A DNA stretch of 64,000 nucleotides from Haloactinomyces albus (GTDB taxonomy: Bacteria; Actinomycetota; Actinomycetes; Mycobacteriales; Pseudonocardiaceae), in assembly GCF_031458135.1 (NCBI RefSeq), contig NZ_JAVDXW010000001.1, forward strand, positions 3,968,001 through 4,032,000, given 5' to 3'. The notes under the pieces were generated by a model. That model searched no databases. It saw nothing but the letters and a program-made list of their open reading frames with translations, and was not told where the DNA came from. Of this stretch, positions 56,801 to 62,400 are shown in pieces; the first letter of the stretch is position 1; every line of letters begins with the position of its first letter. Both the position numbers and the translations under genes were made by a program.

Positions 56801-59410
56801 GAGTGTGCTGATGGTGGTGGCGGGGGTGTTTTCGAGGGTGTCGGTGAGGGGGGTGGTGAGGACGGGGTGGGGGCTGATTTCGATGAAGAGGGTGTGGCCG
56901 GTTTCGGTGAGGTTTTGGGCGGTGTCGTGGAAGTGGACGGTGTTGGCGAGGTTGTTGTACCAGTAGGTGGCGTCGAGGTGGGTGGTGTTGAGGTGGGTGC
57001 CGGTGACGGTGGAGTGGAAGGGGATGGTGGCTGGTTGGGGGGTGATGGGGGCGAGGTCGGTGAGGATGCGGTGGCGTGCGGGGGCGACGTGGGGGCTGTG
57101 GGAGGCGTAGTCCACGGCGATGGTGCGTGCGTGGATGTTGTCGGTGTTGCAGGTGGTGAGGAAGGTGGTGATTTGTTCGGTGGGGCCGGCGATGACGGTG
57201 GAGGTGGGGCTGTTGATGGCGGCGATGTGGAGGTCGGTGGTGTGGGGGGTTTGTAGGCGGGTGTGGATTTCGTGGGCGGGGAGGTTGATGGAGGCCATGC
57301 CGCCGGTGCCTGCCAGGGTGCGGATGGCTTGGGAGCGTAGGGCGATGATGCGGGCGGAGTCGTCCAGGGAGAGTGCGCCGGCGATGTGGGCGGCGGCGAT
57401 TTCGCCTTGGGAGTGTCCGAGGACGGCGTCGGGTTCGATGCCGTGGGCGCGCCATAGGGTGGCGAGGCTGATCATCATGGCCCAGAGGGCGGGTTGGACG
57501 ACGTCGACTCGGTCGAGGAGTTCGGCTCCGTGGTCGGTGGTGATGGTTTCGAGGAGGTCCCAGTCGGTGTGGGGGGCCAGGGCTTCGGCGCAGGCGTGGA
57601 GTTGTTGGGTGAATACGGGGGAGGTGTTGACGAGGTCGCGGGCCATGCCTGCCCATTGCGAGCCTTGGCCGGGGAAGACGAAGACTCGTTTTCCGGGGCG
57701 GCTGGTGTTGGGGATTTCGGTTTGGTGGAGGGCGGGGGAGGCTCCGCCGATGGCGAGTGTGCCGAGGGTGTCGATGCCGTGTTGGCGGTCGGTGGTGATG
57801 ATGGCGGCGCGGTGTTCGAAGTGGGTGCGGGTGGTGGCCAGCGAGTAGGCGATATCGCGGGAGCTCAACTCCGGATGCTTGTCCAGGTGGGCACGTAGCC
57901 GTGTTGCCTGATCACGCAATCCTTGTGCTGTTTTGGCCGAGAGCAGCCAGGGCAGGGCGGTGTCGGTGGGGGTGTTGTCGTTGTTGGGGGTGTTGTCGTC
58001 GGTGGGGGTGGGGGCTTGTTCGAGGATGATGTGGGCGTTGGTGCCGGAGATGCCGAAGGAGGAGATGGCGGCGCGGCGGGGTTGGTCGTGGTGGGTGGTC
58101 CAGGGTTGGGGTTGGGTGAGGAGGGCGAGGTTGCTGGTGTGCCAGTCGATGTGGGGGGTGGGTTGGTGGGCGTGGAGGGTTTGGGGGAGTGTGCGGTGGC
58201 GGAGGGCTTGGATCATTTTGATGATCCCGCCGACGCCGGCGGCGGCTTGGGTGTGGCCGATGTTGGATTTCAGGGAGCCGAGCCAGAGGGGGTGTTGGGG
58301 GGTGTGGTGGTGGCCGTAGGTGGCTTGGAGGGCTTGGGCTTCGATGGGGTCGCCGAGGGTGGTGCCGGTGCCGTGGGCTTCGACGGCGTCGATGTCGGCG
58401 GGGGTGAGTCCGGCGTTGGTCAGGGCTTGGCGGATGACTCGTTCTTGGGAGGGCCCGTTCGGTGCGGTCAACTGGCTACTCGTGCCGTCCTGGTTGACCG
58501 CCGAGCCACGCACCACCGCCAACACTCGGTGGTTGTTCTCCACGGCCTTGGACAAACGCTCGAGGACCAGCACCCCGACACCCTCGGCCCAGCCGGTGCC
58601 GTCGGCCTCCGCCGAGAACGCCTTGCACCGACCGTCTGCGGCGAGACCCCGCTGCCGGGCGAATCCCACGAAGGTCGACGGCGTGGCCATCACCGTCACC
58701 CCGCCCGCCAGAGCGAGGGAGCACTCGTCGTTGCGAAGTGCACCCATTGCCAGATGCAGGGACACCAGCGAGGAGGAGCACGCCGTGTCCACCGTCACCG
58801 CAGGGCCTTCCAGGCCGAGGGTGTAGGCGACCCGGCCCGAAGCGACACTGGCTGCGCTGCCGGTTACCAGCGGGCCTTCGTACTCCTCGGGAGTCGCGGC
58901 CTGCGTACTTGTCACGCGCGTTCCGTAGTCGCTGTACATGACTCCGCTGAACACGCCCGTGGACGAACCCCGCATACTGTTCGGGTCGATGCCCGCGTTC
59001 TCCAGCGCTTCCCACGAAGTTTCCAGGAGCTGCCGCTGCTGCGGATCGGTTGCCACCGCTTCACGCGGGGAAATCCCGAAAAAACCGGCGTCGAACTCGG
59101 CCGCCTCGTGTAGGAAACCGCCCTCGTGTGCGTACGAGGTTCCCGGCACGTCGGGATCCGGGTCGAACAACTTCTCCAGGTTCCACCCACGATCCGAGGG
59201 GAATCCCGAGATGCCCTCCTCGCCGGAGGCGACCAGATCCCACAAGTCCTCCGCTGAGGACACTCCACCCGGGTACCGGCAGGCCATTCCCACCACGGCG
59301 ATCGGTTCACCGATGCTGTCGCTGAGCTGCTGGTATCGCTCCCGCAACCGCTCGTTTTCCAGCAGCGACTTCCGCAACGCCTCGACGAGTTCTCCGGAGG
59401 ATTCAGTCAT
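47807..59410 (-). CDS. Type I PKS, two modules: KS-AT-DH-ER-KR-ACP / KS-AT-DH-KR(inactive)-ACP
   Basis: About 3867 residues from ATG 59410; a TTG at 59422 adds four. Module 1: docking coil, KS (~35-460), AT (~570-870; GHSQG, YASH, so methylmalonyl), DH (~927-1205; DSALH kept), ER (~1395-1710; HAAAGGVGQAA cofactor loop, NFRDVLIVLGVYPG), KR (~1713-1937; LDD, active Ser/Tyr) and ACP (~2007-2077). Module 2: KS (~2098-2524, [14 protein letters not shown]) and AT (~2637-2930, methylmalonyl). Its DH has DSALP where the partner has DSALH. The KR (~3444-3640) is degenerate: TMGSDALGAL for [10 protein letters not shown], Ala for the catalytic Tyr in EADQLDAAFVHTF, and Gly for the Lys. ACP (~3717-3790) and docking region follow. 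Predicted: one fully reduced alpha-methyl unit, then an unreduced alpha-methyl-beta-keto unit. Confidence 0.93.
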   Translation of the reverse strand: MTESSGELVEALRKSLLENERLRERYQQLSDSIGEPIAVVGMACRYPGGVSSAEDLWDLVASGEEGISGFPSDRGWNLEKLFDPDPDVPGTSYAHEGGFLHEAAEFDAGFFGISPREAVATDPQQRQLLETSWEALENAGIDPNSMRGSSTGVFSGVMYSDYGTRVTSTQAATPEEYEGPLVTGSAASVASGRVAYTLGLEGPAVTVDTACSSSLVSLHLAMGALRNDECSLALAGGVTVMATPSTFVGFARQRGLAADGRCKAFSAEADGTGWAEGVGVLVLERLSKAVENNHRVLAVVRGSAVNQDGTSSQLTAPNGPSQERVIRQALTNAGLTPADIDAVEAHGTGTTLGDPIEAQALQATYGHHHTPQHPLWLGSLKSNIGHTQAAAGVGGIIKMIQALRHRTLPQTLHAHQPTPHIDWHTSNLALLTQPQPWTTHHDQPRRAAISSFGISGTNAHIILEQAPTPTDDNTPNNDNTPTDTALPWLLSAKTAQGLRDQATRLRAHLDKHPELSSRDIAYSLATTRTHFEHRAAIITTDRQHGIDTLGTLAIGGASPALHQTEIPNTSRPGKRVFVFPGQGSQWAGMARDLVNTSPVFTQQLHACAEALAPHTDWDLLETITTDHGAELLDRVDVVQPALWAMMISLATLWRAHGIEPDAVLGHSQGEIAAAHIAGALSLDDSARIIALRSQAIRTLAGTGGMASINLPAHEIHTRLQTPHTTDLHIAAINSPTSTVIAGPTEQITTFLTTCNTDNIHARTIAVDYASHSPHVAPARHRILTDLAPITPQPATIPFHSTVTGTHLNTTHLDATYWYNNLANTVHFHDTAQNLTETGHTLFIEISPHPVLTTPLTDTLENTPATTISTLRRHEHTPTQFTTALTQAHLHGHSPTWTTLTPHAHHIELPTYPFQHQHYWLHTPTTTNDPTTLGITPTNHPLLSTATELPNNQGWLFTGQLTQTTQPWIPEHAILNTVLLPGTAYIDLALHAATHTNTPHINELTLESPLILDTDTNLQLQLHISEPHPNTHQRTLTLHTRTTNTNDWTRHATATLTTNPTPKTPDTHWATHWPPTEATPLNLDGLYNQLNEHGYEYGPHFQGLRKAWRHGNNTYAEIALPENTNTTNHHIHPALLDSALHPLVLNTHENKIRLPFTWSGINLHTDRATELRVRITTTADDTCRIALADPEGSLVGTAESLTLRSIDPAQLASTRSGGSNGYQISWNSLPDPGGTTAEPDVLTLPGLDLAAVGDATPETLVAVAQAPHGEDLPGTTHTLVAQLMEFVQAFLAEPALEDTQLVITTRGAVSTDIGDKITDLPASAVWGLIRTAQSEHPDRITLLDLDPQDDSEPDAQLVARALAANEPQLALRSETLYVPRLSEAKTGTLTPPDEGPWRLDFTAPGTIDNLTLEEYSDAARPLDPGQVRIAVRATGVNFRDVLIVLGVYPGHGTIGSEAAGVVLETAPDVTSLAPGDKVMGLVSSAAAPTAVVDHRWLVRMPTGWTYAQAAAIPVVFLTAYYGLRDLADVRAGEKILIHAAAGGVGQAACQLARHWGMEIFATASPGKWHILRTAGLDDEHVANSRTLDFENRFDISGGIDVVLNSLANEFVDASLRLLPPGGGRFIEMGKTDIRDVDEVGEHHPGVYYRAFDLVEADPNRHQEMLTELRDLFEQGILTPLSLHATDIRHAPEAFRHLQRGRNIGKHTLTIPTQLDPAGTVLITGGTGTLGALIAHHLVTHHDITHLHLTSRRGPHAPGATQLQHDLEQLGAHVTITAADLSDPHTTHQLIHTIPTTHPLTAIIHTAGVLDDTVLTTMTPTQLHTTLTPKVDAAWNLHTATTDHDLAAFILYSSATGTLGNPGQANYAAANTFLDALAHHRHTHGLPATSLAWGLWTESSTLTEGLRTHDITRIRRSGLTPLTNHDGLTLFDTALHHNQPYLFASHLDRQQLRHQANTNTLPTILTNLAPHQPTNQHHTKPKPATAEKASLLQRLSELPESERQDALLTLLAEQVAAVLGHESSTAISPDQAFNDLGFDSLTAVELRNRLNTATGLRLPATLIFDHPTLTALANHIRTELVLDSAPAPEAVQATTSTADADDPIAIVGMACRYPGDVNSPEDMWDMLLAGQDAMGPFPTDRGWDLSHLHHPDPDRTGTTYTTTGGFLNNAGDFDPAFFGISPREALAMDPQQRLLLETSWEAFERAAIVPHTLRNTPTGVFTGIITQNYGPSTADATRVGAHDVEGYLLTGNTGSVASGRVAYTFGLEGPAVSVDTACSSSLVALHMAAKALNNGDCTLALAAGVTVNTSPDLFVDFARQRGLAADGRCKAFSAEADGTGFAEGVGVLLLERLSEAQANGHQILGLVRGSAVNQDGASNGLTAPNGPSQERVIRQALTNAGLTPADIDAVEAHGTGTTLGDPIEAQALLTTYGREHTRQQPLWLGSVKSNIGHTQAAAGVSGVIKMVQAMRHGVLPPTLHAETPSPHVDWESGAVSLLTKPHDWATDGRPRRSSVSSFGISGTNAHVILEQAPEPEKPAAESDDPVDPGAQPWLLSAKTAQGLRDQATRLRAHLDKHPELSSRDIAYSLATTRTHFEHRAAIITTDRQHGIDTLGTLAIGGASPALHQTEIPNTSRPGKRVFVFPGQGSQWAGMARDLVNTSPVFTQQLHACAEALAPHTDWDLLETITTDHGAELLDRVDVVQPALWAMMISLATLWRAHGIEPDAVLGHSQGEIAAAHIAGALSLDDSARIIALRSQAIRTLAGTGGMASINLPAHEIHTRLQTPHTTDLHIAAINSPTSTVIAGPTEQITTFLTTCNTDNIHARTIAVDYASHSPHVAPARHRILTDLAPITPQPATIPFHSTVTGTHLNTTHLDATYWYNNLANTVHFHDTAQNLTETGHTLFIEISPHPVLTTPLTDTLENTPATTISTLRRHEHTPTQFTTALTQAHLHGHSPTWTTLTPHAHHIELPTYPFQHQHYWLHTPTTTNDPTTLGITPTNHPLLSTATELPNNQGWLFTGQLTQTTQPWIPEHAILNTVLLPGTAYIDLALHAATHTNTPHINELTLESPLILDTDTNLQLQLHISEPHPNTHQRTLTLHTRTTNTNDWTRHATAVLSEPPIESDSDNRSSTGTWPPPEATQIDVDELYDQLDHLGITYGPTYRNLRAAWRHGDNTYAEIALPENTNTTNHHIHPALLDSALPAALYHGPAEGEQHSELRMPFAWSGVRLGSPAHGKLRAYTAPVAEDAISLRLTDQYGTPVIEIDSLTVRAVTPDQLAAARAKRQNSLLCREWIEFSSPAQPDGPDPQVISVEAPANEDVLEATKSVSHDVLGKVRAFLGEPANEDGRLVVVTRGAVSTGVDDAVNDDLAAASVWGLVHTEQNTHPGRITLLDLDTSEPPEPELIARVSASAEPQLALRGGTVRVPRLVRTAMSETGQSEGLDPEGTVLVTMGSDALGALTADHLVTHYGVRHLLLADPGGTVGDDLHRALEQHGAQVNIAAVDTSDAQTVRELVDSVDPQHPLTAVIHTMGTSGHAPMSSTGVDELDDALSSGIGTAWHLHNATAGLDLAAFVLYSSAAGSLGEADQLDAAFVHTFFEALAHHRHAHGHPASSLAWGYWADGGNKHLASRPSDSGIGLMPTNEALRLFDAALLTALPAVVPARLNLAAYRRKHASGNLPAVLGELVGDARNEQFEQVPSLQRRLAGLNEDEMRELVLDTVRTQVAVVLRHPDASGIEDDRPLKDLGFDSLTAVELRNRLNAATGLHLPATLIFDYPTITAITEHLQSEMVPDEKELAAPLLADLDRLETKVLAHSSGDEVRSSVVVRLQTILRNLTERSNVDDSLDVASDEELFEALDEELGSL
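50064..52195. repeat. AT-DH (and KS 3' end) DNA repeat, copy in module 2 of the two-module PKS
   Basis: Partner of 44626-46757. A separate short matching block (from about 49807, same offset 5438) lies to its left in the DH 3' part, so the conversion tract is patchy. Confidence 0.85.
53474..54273. repeat. KR-encoding DNA repeat, copy in module 1 of the two-module PKS
   Basis: 800 nt matching 59971-60770 at a constant offset of 6497; the inner 677 nt also match 42891-43567. Confidence 0.85.
55918..57953. repeat. AT-DH DNA repeat, copy in module 1 of the two-module PKS
   Basis: Partner of 44291-46326; ends right after the AT linker where this module's KS-AT junction sequence (GGCAGGGCGG) begins. 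Confidence 0.85.
57963..58433. repeat. KS 3'-end DNA repeat, copy in module 1 of the two-module PKS
   Basis: Matches 63530-64000 at offset 5567 with at least one mismatch near the window edge; the partner match may continue beyond the window. Confidence 0.8.
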
Positions 59411-59436
59411 GACTAGTTCCAATACCTCTTGTAATC

Positions 59437-62400
59437 TCAGGAGTCGTTCTGTGAAAAGGCCATCTTGATGAGTGCGTCGACGTCCGCGGACGCGATTTGC
59501 CCGCTCCGTTCCGCAACGTGCTGATTATCCGACTCTTCGGTTTGCTCGGCGAGTTTCATCAGCGGTTCCAGCAGCCCGGACTCTCGAATCCGTTCGACCG
59601 GAATAGTGGCGATCGTGGTGCGGACCTTCTCGTCGTCCGCACTTTCCTCTGCCGTATCACCGGTGGTGGGGGCGCACAATTCCGTTGCCAGGTAGTCGGA
59701 CATGGCGTCCGCCGTCGGATAGTTGAGTGCGAACGTACTGGGCAGGCGGAGTCCGGTGGCGGTGTTGAGCCGGTTGCGCAGTTCCACCGCTGTCAGGGAA
59801 TCGAAACCCATCTCCATCAGACCCTGGCTCACGTCGATGGTGTTGGGGTCGGGGAGGGCGAGGACGGCGGCGATGTGGGTTTGCAGGGTGGTGCGGAGGA
59901 GTTCGTGTTGGGCGGTGGGGTCGAGTTCGGCGAGTTGTTCGGTGAGGGTGCGGGAGTTGGAAGCGGTGTGCGGCTTGGTGTGGTGTTGGTTGGTGGGTTG
60001 GTGGGGGGCGAGGTTGGTGAGGATGGTGGGGAGGGTGTTGGTGTTGGCTTGGTGGCGTAGTTGTTGGCGGTCGAGGTGGCTGGCGAAGAGGTAGGGCTGG
60101 TTGTGGTGGAGGGCGGTGTCGAAGAGGGTGAGGCCGTCGTGGTTGGTCAGGGGGGTGAGGCCGGAGCGGCGTATGCGGGTGATGTCGTGGGTGCGGAGTC
60201 CTTCGGTGAGGGTGCTGCTTTCGGTCCAGAGGCCCCAGGCGAGGCTGGTGGCGGGGAGTCCGTGGGTGTGGCGGTGGTGGGCGAGGGCGTCGAGGAAGGT
60301 GTTGGCGGCGGCGTAGTTGGCTTGGCCGGGGTTGCCGAGGGTGCCGGTGGCTGAGGAGTAGAGGATGAAGGCGGCGAGGTCGTGGTCGGTGGTGGCGGTG
60401 TGGAGGTTCCAGGCTGCGTCGACTTTGGGGGTGAGGGTGGTGTGGAGTTGGGTGGGGGTCATGGTGGTGAGGACGGTGTCGTCGAGGACGCCGGCGGTGT
60501 GGATGATGGCGGTGAGGGGGTGTGTGGTGGGGATGGTGTGGATGAGTTGGTGGGTGGTGTGGGGGTCGCTGAGGTCGGCGGCGGTGATGGTGACGTGGGC
60601 GCCGAGTTGTTCGAGGTCGTGTTGGAGTTGGGTGGCGCCGGGGGCGTGGGGGCCGCGGCGGCTGGTGAGGTGGAGGTGGGTGATGTCGTGGTGGGTGACC
60701 AGGTGGTGGGCGATGAGTGCGCCCAGGGTGCCGGTGCCACCGGTGATCAACACCGTGCCCGCGGGATCCAGTTCCGTGCCCCCGACATCCCCCGACCGCA
60801 CGACGGCACGACTCAGTCGCGGGGCGTGCAGGGTTTTCCCGCGTTGGGCGAGCTGTGGCTCACTCGTGGCGAGTGCTCGGGAGACGACTTCGGGAGCAGG
60901 CCTCCCATCCTCGTTCGGATCGAGGTCCAGGATGGTGATCCGCTCCGGATGTTCGAGCTGTGCGCTGCGGACGAGGCCCCAGAGCGTGCTCGCGGGAAGG
61001 TTGGTGACCGCGTCATTGACGCCAGTGCTGACCGCTCCACGGGTGGTGACGACGAGGTGGGTTTCGTCGAAGGTCGATTCGGTCAGGAAGATCTGAACGA
61101 GTTCCATGGCCTGCCGGGCCATGGTGTGCGCGGTGGTGGGAGTCTCCTCGTCCTGGGCATCGGGGGCGGGCGCGACCAGTGTGTGGGGGACCGCGTCACC
61201 GAGAGCCGCGGGGTCGAGGCTGAGCCCGGTGAGCACTTGTACGTCCGGGGTGCCGGTGGTGGGCGGTTCCTGCAGGGTGGTCCAGTCGAGTTTGTAGCCG
61301 TTGTCGCCGGTGCGGTGGAGCCGCTCGAGTTGCCCCGGATTGATGGTTCGTAGGGTGAGCGTGGTTTCGGCTACCGGGCTGCCTCGGTCCGTGGTGAGCT
61401 GCAGAGAGGCTTGCCCATTGTCGAGTCCGCGCAGCCGTGCTCGCAGGTGAGTGCTGCGGGTGTCGTGCAGCGTGGGTCGGGACCATGCGAAGGGAAGTTG
61501 GACATCGCTGTCCTCGGTGTCCAATAGGAGTGGGTGCAGCGCGCTGTCGAGGAGAGCCGGGTGGATGTGGTAGCCGGTGTTGTCGGTGTCCTCGGGCAGG
61601 GAGATCTCGGCGTAGATGTCTCTGCCGTGACGCCACGCCTTGTGGAGACCTCGGAAGCTGGGCCCGTACTCGTAGCCGTGTCCGAGCAGACGTTCGTAGA
61701 ACCCGCCGAGCTCGACCGGTTCCGCTTGTTCCGGCGGCCAGTTGATGGCCCAGTCGGTGTCGGGCGTGTGCTCGGGTGCGGTGGGCGCGAGGATGGCGGT
61801 GGCGTGCAGTGTCCACTCGTCGGCTGCGTCGGTGTCCGGGGAAGTCCGGGTGTGCAGGGTGAGGGTGCGGTGGCCGGTTCCGGAGTCCGCTTCGCCTATG
61901 TGCAGCCGGAGGGACAGCGCCGTGTCCTGGGAAAGAGCCAGTGGAGTGTGCAGGGTTAGTTCGTCGATGTGGGGGGTGTCGGTGTGCTCGGCGGCGTGGG
62001 AGGCGAGCTCGAGGTAGGCGGTTCCGGGAATGAGCACGGTGTCCAGGACCGCGTGCTCGGGGATCCAGGGTTGAGTCGTCTGGGTGAGTCGGCCGGTGAA
62101 CAGCCAACCTCGGTCGTCGGGCAGTTGCATGGTGGCTGCCAGCAGCGGGTGCTGTGCCGGGAGGGCTCCCAGAGATGTGGGGTCACCGTCGTTGACGGGT
62201 GTATCCAGCCAGTGGCGCTGGTGCTGGAAGGCGTAGGTCGGTAGCTCCACGGGGCGGGCGTGCGGAATCACGACGTCCCAGTCCGGACGGTGCCCGTCCA
62301 GGAACATCCGCAGCACGGAGGTGAGGAAGGTGCTGACTTCGGGGCGCTCGGCGCGCATGGCCGCTGCCAGGAGCGGCTCCGTGGCCCCGGTCGTGGTGTC

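Noticed and set aside
42891-60770. Regular G/T-rich short-period sequence (GGTGGTG...) considered as a CRISPR array or tandem repeat
   Set aside because: There is no fixed repeat/spacer unit; the pattern is codon-level bias within PKS genes and the real repeats are kilobase-scale.
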